A stretch of DNA of 64,000 nt from TMED88 sp964515335 (GTDB lineage: Bacteria > Myxococcota_A > UBA9160 > UBA4427). A model generated the notes under the pieces. It ran no database searches. It was given only the letters and a program-made list of their open reading frames with translations, and was not told the origin of the DNA. Each line of letters starts with the position of its first letter. Within the stretch, counting starts at the first letter, position 1. The position numbers and the translations under genes were made by a program. The stretch spans positions 9,950 to 73,949 of the forward strand of contig CAZETS010000019.1 in the NCBI GenBank assembly GCA_964515335.1, in the 5' to 3' direction. This document shows, piece by piece, positions 28,351 through 35,783 of this stretch.

Positions 28351-29535
28351 TCAACCAAACGGGCCGAGCCCGTCCCGGCCCGGCACCACCAGGCCGAGCA
28401 CACGACCCGCCTCCGCACCCGTGCAGCGCGGCAGGTGGTTGACCTCGCCGAGCAGCGTGTTGCGCCCCATCAGCGAGAAGGCCATCGCCTCGGCGGCCGC
28501 GAACGGCACGCCGTGCACGTCCATCGGCTCGATGGCGACACCCGGCAGCGCCGCCGCCAGCCCGTCCATCATCGCGGGGTTGGCGGCGCCGCCTCCGCCG
28601 ACGATCAGCCGCTCGAGCGCTGCGGCATGGCGGGCGGCGCGCGGGGCCAGCTCGCTGCACGCCTGCGCGACGGACTCCGTGGTGAGCGCTAGCAGCGTCG
28701 CGACGAGGTCGTCGTCCGAGGCCGCCGGCCGCTCGCTTCGCCAACGCGACACGATCTGCTCGAGCAGCGCCGGCCCGTAGCGCTCGCGACCGGTCGACTT
28801 CGGCGGCGGGCGGCGCAGGTAGTCGTCGTCGAGCAGCGTTTCGAGGAATCCGCGATCGACACGACCGCGACGGGCGCGCGCCCCGTCGCGATCCATGCGC
28901 TCGGCCCCATCGCTGAGCCGCGCGACTGCGCCGTCCACGAGGCTGTTGGCCGGTCCGGTGTCGAAGGCGATCACCGCGTCCGGGTCGCCGCCCCGAGGCA
29001 GCCAGGTGATGTTCGCGATGCCGCCGAGATTCAGCACGGCGCGCGTCTCGGAGGGATTCGCGAACGCCGCGAAGTGGAAGAACGGCGCGAGCGGGGCGCC
29101 CTCGCCGCCGGCCGCCATGTCGCGAGGCCGGAAGTCCGCGACGACGGGCAGTCCGGTGCGCTCGGCGATCAGCGACGGCGATCCGATCTGCAGGGTGCCG
29201 TGGTGCTCGGGATGATGGGCGATCGTCTGACCGTGCGACGCCACCGCCGCGATCCGATCGAGCGAAACGCCCGCGTCGCGCGCCACCGCAATGGCAGCGT
29301 CGGCGAGCTGCTCGCCGAGCGCGACGTCGAGCGCGACCTGCTCGGCGAGCATCGCGCGCGGCTCGACGTCGCCGGCGGCCAGGCGGTGGATGCGCGCCTG
29401 CATCTCCCCCGGGAAAGGGCACTCGCCGTAGGCGAGCAACCGGAACGGCCTCGCCGCCGCGTCGTCGGGCCACTCGACGAGCGCCGCGTCGACGCCGTCC
29501 GCCGAGGTCCCGGACATCAGCCCGATCACCAGCAT
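28351..29535 (-). CDS. anmK: AnmK, anhydro-N-acetylmuramic acid kinase
   Basis: The 394-residue enzyme opens and phosphorylates 1,6-anhydro-MurNAc to MurNAc-6-phosphate in peptidoglycan recycling. Motifs are VIGLMSGTSADGVDAALVEW, ASHGQTIAHHPEHHGTLQIG, AVLNLGGIANITWLP, AFDTGPANSLVDGAV and the C-terminal IVGGGGAANPAMMDGLAAA. The ATG at 29535 is chosen; the frame stays open upstream without homology. Convergent with the pilA remnant, and close to amgK, murU and a lytic transglycosylase, which supports a MurNAc-recycling district. Confidence 0.94.
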   Translation of the reverse strand: MLVIGLMSGTSADGVDAALVEWPDDAAARPFRLLAYGECPFPGEMQARIHRLAAGDVEPRAMLAEQVALDVALGEQLADAAIAVARDAGVSLDRIAAVASHGQTIAHHPEHHGTLQIGSPSLIAERTGLPVVADFRPRDMAAGGEGAPLAPFFHFAAFANPSETRAVLNLGGIANITWLPRGGDPDAVIAFDTGPANSLVDGAVARLSDGAERMDRDGARARRGRVDRGFLETLLDDDYLRRPPPKSTGRERYGPALLEQIVSRWRSERPAASDDDLVATLLALTTESVAQACSELAPRAARHAAALERLIVGGGGAANPAMMDGLAAALPGVAIEPMDVHGVPFAAAEAMAFSLMGRNTLLGEVNHLPRCTGAEAGRVLGLVVPGRDGLGPFG

Positions 29536-29700
29536 GGCCGGGAGCTTAGGCCGTCTGCCCGGCCTCGTGCGGACGCTCCCGCGCCCCTCACACACCGCTG
29601 CGCCCGAACGGGCCAAGTGCTTGACAGATAAGCCGGATCGCTCACCATTGCCGGCCGCTCGTCCGTCCCCGTGAACCCTCGACCCGGAGCACTGCGACCC

Positions 29701-29973
29701 ATGAACGACGCGTCGCGCATCCAGGGCTGGGCGATCTGCCTCGGCTCGGCCCTGCTCGCCCTCCTCTTCATCCTCGGCATCCTCAACGGCAGCTACTGGG
29801 CGATCGCCCTGCCCGTCGCGGTGCTGACTCTCTTCGTGCTCGGGCTCGCCGGCTGGGTGGGCTACACGATCGCGACGATCCAGGTCGACGCCGATCCCGC
29901 CCCCGAGATCCTCTCGACCGACGCGAGCACGAGCGAGCCCGACGCCGGATCGCCCGCCAGCGAGAGCGCCTGA
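29701..29973 (+). CDS. Small two-helix membrane protein of unknown function
   Basis: The 90-residue protein has two adjacent hydrophobic helices (AICLGSALLALLFILGIL and WAIALPVAVLTLFVLGLAG) and an acidic, Ser/Ala-rich C-terminal tail. I do not recognise a family. It lies 11 bases before the first glycosyltransferase of the next operon, so it may be cotranscribed. A GTG 30 bases upstream is an alternative start. Confidence 0.6.
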   Translation: MNDASRIQGWAICLGSALLALLFILGILNGSYWAIALPVAVLTLFVLGLAGWVGYTIATIQVDADPAPEILSTDASTSEPDAGSPASESA

Positions 29974-29984
29974 CGGCCTCCCGC

Positions 29985-31244
29985 ATGCGAATCGCACTGC
30001 TCACGTACCGCGGGAACATGTTCTGCGGCGGCCAGGGGATCTACGCCGCCTACCTGGCCCGCGAGTTCGCCCGCGCCGGGCATGACGTCCACGTGATCGC
30101 GGGACCGCCGCTGCCGGAAGTCGAGCCCGGGATTCCGGTCCACGAGATCTCCAACGACAACGTCTTCGCGAGCGACATCGCAGACGCCTTCGATCCCGAG
30201 CGGCCGTTCTCGCTGCTGCGACCGCTCAGCCTCTGGGAGCTCGGGGTCTCGCGCTTCGGTGTCTTCCCCGAGATGCAGACCTTCGGCATCCGGCTCATGC
30301 GACGTTGGCGCCAGCTCCAGGAGCGGTACAAGTTCGACATCGTCTTCGACAACCAGTGTCTGTCGTGGGGGCTGCTCGGCATCCGGGCGATGGGCACGCC
30401 GGTGGTGTCCGTCATCCACCACCCGCTCCACATCGACCGCGAGGCCGACTATTCGATCGACCCGCGGCTCGTCAAGAAGATCAAGCGCACCCTCTACTTC
30501 CCGCTCTTCATGCAGCAGCAGGTGGCGCCGCGGCTCGATCGCATCGTGACGGTCAGCCAGGCCTCGGCGGCGGAGATCGAGCGCTACTTCGGCATCCCCC
30601 GCAAAGAGGTGCCGGTCGTCTACAACGGCACCGACACCGAGCTGTTCCGGCCGATCGAGGGCGTCCAGAAGGACGCCGACATGCTCTTCGTCGGCCGCAC
30701 CGAGGACCGCAAGAAGGGCATCGGCACCATGTTCGAGGCGCTCTCGATGCTGCCCGAGCACATCACGCTCAAGGTCGTGGACGGCCGCATCCCCGAGGAC
30801 GGCCTGGTTCCGCGGCTGATCGCGAAGTACGGCCTGCACGACCGCGTGAAGATCGTCGACCGGATGCTCAGCGTGGAAGAGCTGGTCCACCAGTACTCCA
30901 CCGCGAAGGTGGCGATCGTGCCGTCGTTCTTCGAGGGCTTCGGCTTCCCGGCCAGCGAGGCGATGGCCTGCGGGCTCGCCGTCGTCGCCAACGCCGCGGG
31001 CGCGCTGCCCGAGGTGGTCGGCACCGACGGCCACGCCGGGCGGCTGGTGCCCCAGCGTGACGCCCGGGCCATGGCCGACGCGATGGCCGACGTGCTGTCG
31101 CATCCCGAGAAGACCGCCGCGATGGGGCGCGCCGCCCGAACCCGGGTCGAGCGCGTCTTCCAGTGGAGCGAGGCGGCGGCCGGCCTCGTCGAAGTCTTCG
31201 AGGACACCCTGCGTGCTACTCACCGTCGATCTCGAGCGGCTTGA
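29985..31244 (+). CDS. GT4-family glycosyltransferase (first of a paralogous pair)
   Basis: The 419-residue GT-B retaining glycosyltransferase has an N-terminal acceptor domain beginning RIALLTYRGNMFCGGQGIYA and a C-terminal Glycos_transf_1 domain. The latter carries VVYNGTDTELFRP, FVGRTEDRKKGIGTMFEALS and the EX7E-type motif FFEGFGFPASEAMACG. The opening motif YRGNMxCGGQGIY is shared with the glycosyltransferase at 31950, so the two are paralogues. A methyltransferase lies between them and overlaps this gene by 32 bases. The sugar donor and acceptor cannot be read from sequence. Confidence 0.87.
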   Translation: MRIALLTYRGNMFCGGQGIYAAYLAREFARAGHDVHVIAGPPLPEVEPGIPVHEISNDNVFASDIADAFDPERPFSLLRPLSLWELGVSRFGVFPEMQTFGIRLMRRWRQLQERYKFDIVFDNQCLSWGLLGIRAMGTPVVSVIHHPLHIDREADYSIDPRLVKKIKRTLYFPLFMQQQVAPRLDRIVTVSQASAAEIERYFGIPRKEVPVVYNGTDTELFRPIEGVQKDADMLFVGRTEDRKKGIGTMFEALSMLPEHITLKVVDGRIPEDGLVPRLIAKYGLHDRVKIVDRMLSVEELVHQYSTAKVAIVPSFFEGFGFPASEAMACGLAVVANAAGALPEVVGTDGHAGRLVPQRDARAMADAMADVLSHPEKTAAMGRAARTRVERVFQWSEAAAGLVEVFEDTLRATHRRSRAA

Positions 31245-31953
31245 CGTCCGCAAGGGCGATCTCGTCCTGGATGCCGGCTGCGGCGAGGGGCGCCACTGCT
31301 TCGGCTGCCTCGAGCGCGGAGCCCGGGTAGTCGGCCTCGACCTCGACTTCGAATCCCTGCGCCTGCCCTCGCGGCGGCTGCGTGAGCGCGCCGGCGAAAT
31401 CGGCACCCTCGGCGGCATGGTGCAGGGAGACACCTTCCATCTGCCGTACCGCGACGCCACCTTCGACCGGGTGATCTGCTCCGAGGTGATGGAGCACGTC
31501 CACGACTACGTGGCGGTGGCCCGCGAACTGGCACGCGTGACCCGCCCCGGCGGCAAGCTGGCGATCACCATACCCACCGCGACCAGCGAGCACCTCTACC
31601 TGCGGCTCGGCGACGAGTACTTCGAGAGCCCGGGTGGTCACATCCGCATCTTCCGGCCGCAGCAGCTGGCCCGCGGGCTCGCGAAGGCGGGCCTCGGCAC
31701 GGTGGGCGTCGGGTTCGCACACGGCTTCCACACGCCCTACTGGGTGCTGCGCTCGATCATGCACCTGCCGGACGCCGACGAGAGCCGGCTCGTCCGGTTC
31801 TACCGCAAGTTCCTGATCCAGATCACCGGGTCGTCCCTGATGGACGCGGTCGAGAAGCAGGTGCTCGACCGGGTCTGCCCGAAGAGCCTGATCCTCTACG
31901 CGGAGAAGCCCTGCGCCGAAGGACGAGAGCCTCGGGCCCTGGCGGTCGCATGA
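31213..31953 (+). CDS. Class I SAM-dependent methyltransferase in a glycosyltransferase operon
   Basis: The 246-residue methyltransferase has motif I VLDAGCGEGRHCFGCLERGA, the acidic strand VVGLDLDFESL and the motif IV-region VICSEVMEHVHDYVAVAREL, then RVTRPGGKLAITIPT. I chose the GTG at 31213 (VLLTVDLERLDVRKGD), which overlaps the preceding glycosyltransferase by 32 bases; a longer frame from 31057 is a shadow. It overlaps the next gene by 4 bases. It probably methylates the glycan or lipid product of the flanking glycosyltransferases (inference). Confidence 0.85.
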   Translation: MLLTVDLERLDVRKGDLVLDAGCGEGRHCFGCLERGARVVGLDLDFESLRLPSRRLRERAGEIGTLGGMVQGDTFHLPYRDATFDRVICSEVMEHVHDYVAVARELARVTRPGGKLAITIPTATSEHLYLRLGDEYFESPGGHIRIFRPQQLARGLAKAGLGTVGVGFAHGFHTPYWVLRSIMHLPDADESRLVRFYRKFLIQITGSSLMDAVEKQVLDRVCPKSLILYAEKPCAEGREPRALAVA

Positions 31954-33269
31954 GCCCGGCGGCGAGCCGGCCGCTGCGCATCTGCTTCGTCGCCTACCGC
32001 GGCAACATGGCCTGCGGCGGCCAGGGCATCTACCTCTGGTTCCTGGCGCGCGAGCTGGCCCGCCTGGGGCACGACGTCGAGGTGCTCGTCGGACCGCCCT
32101 ACCCCGATCCGATGCCCTTCGCCCGGCGCGTCGAGGAGCTGCCGAACCTCGAGCTCTGGGCCCGCTGGTTCACCCGCGACTGGGCGACGATGCTGCGCGA
32201 CCACCCGCCGCGCACGCTCTTCTCGCCGCTCGACTTCTACGAGCTGGCCGCCAGCCGGCTCGGCTTCCTGCCCGAGCCCTTCGCGTTCAGCGTGCGCGCC
32301 TTCCGCTCGCTGGCCGCACGCCTGCGCACGGGCGCGCGCTTCGACGTGGTGCACGACGTGCAGTGCCTGGGCTGGGGGACGCTCGGCCTGCATCGCCTGG
32401 GCGTGCCGGTGGTGTCGACCATCCACCACCCGCTCAGCGTCGATCGCCGTGCCTCCTTCGTCCGGGACGAGACGCTGCGCGAGGCCATCGGAACGATGCA
32501 GTTCTACCCGATCGGCATGCAGTCGACGGTGGCCCGGCGGATCGACCGGATCTTCACGTCGTCCGAGGAGAGCGCGCGCACGATCGTGCGCGACTTCGGG
32601 GTGCGTCCCGAGCGCATCCGCAACGTCTCGAACGGCCTCGACACCGATCTCTACAGCCCGGATCCGGCCGAGAAGAAGCACCCGGGCGAGATCCTCTGCG
32701 TGGGCCGCGCTGCGGATCCCAACAAGGGCATCCGCACCCTGATCGAGGCCTTCGCGAAGCTGCCCGCCGAGTCACGTCTGACGCTGGTGGACAGCGACCA
32801 CCCGGGCAACGAGGTGTTCGAGTGGGCCCGCGCCGCCGGCGTGGGAGGGCGGCTCCGCGTGACGGGACGCGTCGAGACCGACGCGCTGGTGCGGCTGTAC
32901 CGGCGCGCCGCCGTGGCGGTCGTGCCCTCGCGCTACGAGGGATTCGGGCTTCCGGCCGTCGAGGCGATGGCCTGCGGGACGCCGGTGGTCGCCTGCCGGG
33001 CGGGCGCGCTGCCCGAGGTGATGTCGCTCGCCGGCGGCGGCCTGCTCGCCGACCGCGACTCGCCGGAGTCGATCGCCTCCGCGCTCCGCCGGCTGCTCGA
33101 CGACGGCGGCCTGCGCGCGCGGCTCGCGGCGGCGGGACGCGACCGTGTCGTGCAGCACTTCTCGTGGCCGCGCGTCGCTGCGGCCACGGCGGCGGGCTAC
33201 GCCGAGGTGCTGGCCTCGCGCCGCGGGCGACCGGACAGCACGATCACGTCCGCGAGCGACGGCCACTGA
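31950..33269 (+). CDS. GT4-family glycosyltransferase (second of a paralogous pair)
   Basis: The 439-residue GT-B enzyme starts with the same VAYRGNMACGGQGIYLWFLA block as the gene at 29985. It also shares the middle STIHHPLSVDRRASF (compare SVIHHPLHIDREADY) and carries NVSNGLDTDLYSPDP, LCVGRAADPNKGIRTLIEAF and the EX7E-type YEGFGLPAVEAMACGTPVVA. It overlaps the methyltransferase by 4 bases and its last 73 bases overlap the end of a convergent methyltransferase gene. A tandem duplication with a methyltransferase insertion is the simplest history. Confidence 0.87.
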   Translation: MSPAASRPLRICFVAYRGNMACGGQGIYLWFLARELARLGHDVEVLVGPPYPDPMPFARRVEELPNLELWARWFTRDWATMLRDHPPRTLFSPLDFYELAASRLGFLPEPFAFSVRAFRSLAARLRTGARFDVVHDVQCLGWGTLGLHRLGVPVVSTIHHPLSVDRRASFVRDETLREAIGTMQFYPIGMQSTVARRIDRIFTSSEESARTIVRDFGVRPERIRNVSNGLDTDLYSPDPAEKKHPGEILCVGRAADPNKGIRTLIEAFAKLPAESRLTLVDSDHPGNEVFEWARAAGVGGRLRVTGRVETDALVRLYRRAAVAVVPSRYEGFGLPAVEAMACGTPVVACRAGALPEVMSLAGGGLLADRDSPESIASALRRLLDDGGLRARLAAAGRDRVVQHFSWPRVAAATAAGYAEVLASRRGRPDSTITSASDGH

Positions 33270-33991
33270 CGCGCCAGCAGGTCGAGCGCGCGCACGGCGA
33301 GCCGCGCGATCGGCCCCGGCAATCGGGCCGTGAGCTTCGACCAGCCGGGCATCCCCCACCCGAGCGAGACTCCCTCGAATCGGTCGACCACGAGGCTCTT
33401 CTCCGCCTGTTCGCGGATCAGCTCGGGCTCGTAGCGCGTGAAGTGATCACTCGGCGCGTCGTAGCCGCGCCGGGCGCGAAGCGGCGGTCGGCCGAGCCAG
33501 TCCTCGCGCAGCTGGTCGAGCGCGCGCCCCACCCGGCAGGCCAGCGACTCGAAGTTCGCGATCGCAAGCACCACGTGACCGCCCTCGCGCGTCACCCGCG
33601 CCATCTCGGCGATCGCTTCTTCGGGCGTGTCGAAGTGATCCATCGCGCCCTTGCAGAAGGCGCCGTCGAAGCTGTCGCTCGGGAACGGAAGCCGATCCGA
33701 CCAGCCCCGCACGAAGCGAGGCATCGGACCGGTCTTGTCCGCCGCGAAGAGCATCGCCATCCCCGTCATGCGCGACGAAGGCTCGACGCCGACCACGTCG
33801 GCGCCCCTGGCGGCGAGGGCGATCGCGTCCTGGCCGACGCCGCTCGCGACGTCGAGCACCCGTCGCCCGGCTCTCGCCTCGGTCCGATCGAGCGTGACGC
33901 GGGTCATCCGATCGAACAGGAATTCGCTGTCCGGCGTCAGTCCGGTCGGGATGACGTCGCTCATGTCGCGATCGAGGTCGACGACTCGCAT
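33197..33991 (-). CDS. Class I SAM-dependent methyltransferase (UbiE-like fold)
   Basis: The 264-residue protein has motif I RRVLDVASGVGQDAIALAAR, acidic strand DVVGVEPSSRM, and the post-I region FDGAFCKGAMDHFDTPEEAI followed by ARVTREGGHVVLAIAN. It is unrelated in detail to the methyltransferase at 31213. Its 3' end overlaps the convergent glycosyltransferase by 73 bases, so both strands are coding there. The substrate is unknown; the location next to the glycosyltransferase operon suggests, but does not show, a common product. Confidence 0.82.
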   Translation of the reverse strand: MRVVDLDRDMSDVIPTGLTPDSEFLFDRMTRVTLDRTEARAGRRVLDVASGVGQDAIALAARGADVVGVEPSSRMTGMAMLFAADKTGPMPRFVRGWSDRLPFPSDSFDGAFCKGAMDHFDTPEEAIAEMARVTREGGHVVLAIANFESLACRVGRALDQLREDWLGRPPLRARRGYDAPSDHFTRYEPELIREQAEKSLVVDRFEGVSLGWGMPGWSKLTARLPGPIARLAVRALDLLARQWPSLADVIVLSGRPRREASTSA

Positions 33992-34113
33992 CGCATAGGA
34001 GACTAGCGGCAGGATGCGCAGCTTGGCGACTTGCCCGAAGCCCCGAATGAAGAAGTCTGAGCTTTGGCCGAGCCCCGACAGGACGCCTGCTTGGAGCTTC
34101 CCGGGGGAGCGGT

Positions 34114-35409
34114 ATGCTCTCGGAGCCGATGTCCGAGGTTGAGCAACTCGACCTGGACGCCCCTTCTCTGGGGCGCTCCATCCGCACCGCCGGGCGCTTT
34201 GCGCGCGAGCGGATCCTCCCCTTCGGCATCGTCTACATCGCGATCTTCGCGTTCCTGGTGCTCTACATCTTCACGGTGCGGGGTGTCGAATACGCGCTCG
34301 ACGAGCATCTGCAGGCACTCGCCAACGAGGCGGTCGCGGTGCGACAGCTCGACCAACCGATCGCCACCCAGATTCGTGACCGCATGCGCGAGGCGATCGA
34401 GCGTTCACCATGGCTGACGGTCGGCGGCGCCCAGGCCACCTCGCTGGTGCTCGGCAGCGACGGCACGACGTGGATCTACGTCCAGGGCCAGGTGCCCCCG
34501 CAGCCCGAGGGTCTCGACCCCACCGACGTGCTGCGGCAGGCCGTCGACCTGCTGCCCGCCACCGCGAACGTGGACGTGTCGGTGCCCCACAACTCGCTCG
34601 TCGCCAACGCCATCCTGATCGGCTACGCGGCGATCCTGCTCTGGGGCCTGTACGCCTACAACCGCGCCAATCAGCGGCGCCACCAGCAGCAGATGCAGCT
34701 GGCGCTGCAGGGCCGCGATGCCGCGGCGGGCCGCGCCGCCAACATCGAGGCCGAACTCGAGGAGACCCGAGCGCAGCTCGCGCAGGTCGAGCCCGCCGAG
34801 CAGGCCTTCACCGAGGAGATCTCGGCCCTCGAGGCCGAGCGGCGCGCCCTGCAGCACAAGCTCGCCGGCCTCAGCGCGCGCGAGGAGGAGCTGCGCGGCA
34901 AGGCCGAGCAGGCCCTCGGTCTGTCGCGGGAGGTCCGGGCCCTCGAGGATCTGCTCGAGGAGGCGGCCGGCGATCTCAGCGCCAAGGACGACGAGATCCG
35001 AAATCTCGAGCTGAACCTGAAGAAGGCCGCCAAGAGCGCAGGACCGAAGAGCAAATCGCGGGGCAGCGACGCCATGGCCCGCCGCTTGCGCACGCTCTAC
35101 AAGGACATCGAGATCGACGACCGCGCCATCGACGACATGGTGGCGTTGCGTGACGACACCAAGCAGCTCAAGGCCGAGGAGCAGCTGAAGCGGCTCGCCG
35201 AAGAGGCCGACAACGTGGCCGTGCGCCGAAAGGTCGGCGGCCTCCCCGATCACCTGACGATCTTCGAGCTCGGCTTCGCGGGCAAGGGCCGCATCTACTA
35301 CACGCGCGGCAAGCAGCGTCGCTTCCGCATCCTCGCCGTCGGCGCCAAGAACACCCAGGACGGTGACATGGAGTACCTGCGCCGACTCGGCAAGGACGAG
35401 ATGGCCTAG
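34114..35409 (+). CDS. Membrane-anchored coiled-coil protein with C-terminal RelE/ParE-like domain
   Basis: The 431-residue protein has a membrane helix at about 34-54, an extracytoplasmic segment 56-160, a second helix 163-182, and a long coiled coil 185-305 rich in Glu/Ala/Leu heptads. The cytoplasmic C-terminal domain (about 324-425) has the order beta-alpha-beta-beta-beta. Its TIFELGFAGKGRIYYTRGK and FRILAVGAKNTQDGDMEYL resemble the sheet of RelE/ParE toxins (ElR...GYRvYy...lL.gG.K.TQ..DI). No antitoxin gene is adjacent. The start has GGGGGAG at correct spacing. Toxin-like activity is not implied; the fold may be a recruited RNA- or ribosome-binding module. Confidence 0.75.
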   Translation: MLSEPMSEVEQLDLDAPSLGRSIRTAGRFARERILPFGIVYIAIFAFLVLYIFTVRGVEYALDEHLQALANEAVAVRQLDQPIATQIRDRMREAIERSPWLTVGGAQATSLVLGSDGTTWIYVQGQVPPQPEGLDPTDVLRQAVDLLPATANVDVSVPHNSLVANAILIGYAAILLWGLYAYNRANQRRHQQQMQLALQGRDAAAGRAANIEAELEETRAQLAQVEPAEQAFTEEISALEAERRALQHKLAGLSAREEELRGKAEQALGLSREVRALEDLLEEAAGDLSAKDDEIRNLELNLKKAAKSAGPKSKSRGSDAMARRLRTLYKDIEIDDRAIDDMVALRDDTKQLKAEEQLKRLAEEADNVAVRRKVGGLPDHLTIFELGFAGKGRIYYTRGKQRRFRILAVGAKNTQDGDMEYLRRLGKDEMA

Positions 35410-35783
35410 CGGTCCGAAGGGCCGGCGCCGCCCAGGTATCGGTGGAGAGTCTCCTTGAGGTCGGCATCGTCCCACGGTTTGGGAACCAACGCCCGCACCC
35501 CCGCCTCGCGCAGCTCGTCGTCACTGACCGCGTCCAGCCAGCCGCTGATGAGCACGCGCACGACCTGCGGCCAGCGAGCAGCCACCTCGCGCATCAGCTC
35601 AATGCCCGTCATCCCAGGCATCTGACAGTCGGAGAGCAGCAGCTCCACCGGCCGTTCCTCGAGGACGCGAAGCGCCTCCGTTGCCCCCTCGGCGGTGACG
35701 ATTTCCCAGCCCTCGCGCCGCAGGCTGCGCCGCAACGAGGCCAGGATGCGCGGCTCGTCGTCCACGACGAGCACGACTCTCAC
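35406..35783 (-). CDS. Single-domain response regulator (receiver only)
   Basis: The 125-residue stand-alone receiver has an acidic pocket VVDDEPRIL, phospho-acceptor Asp in LLLSDCQMPGMTGIELM, the switch Ser in VLISGWLDA and the conserved Lys in LVPKPWDDADL. There is no output domain. The GTG at 35783 overlaps the TGA of the kinase gene in a GTGA arrangement, so it is the translationally coupled partner of that kinase. Its 3' end overlaps the convergent coiled-coil gene by 4 bases. Confidence 0.88.
   Translation of the reverse strand: MRVVLVVDDEPRILASLRRSLRREGWEIVTAEGATEALRVLEERPVELLLSDCQMPGMTGIELMREVAARWPQVVRVLISGWLDAVSDDELREAGVRALVPKPWDDADLKETLHRYLGGAGPSDR

Noticed and set aside
34114..35409. 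Classical toxin-antitoxin locus
   Set aside because: The RelE-like fold is fused to membrane and coiled-coil parts and no small antitoxin gene precedes or follows; a standard TA call is not supported.
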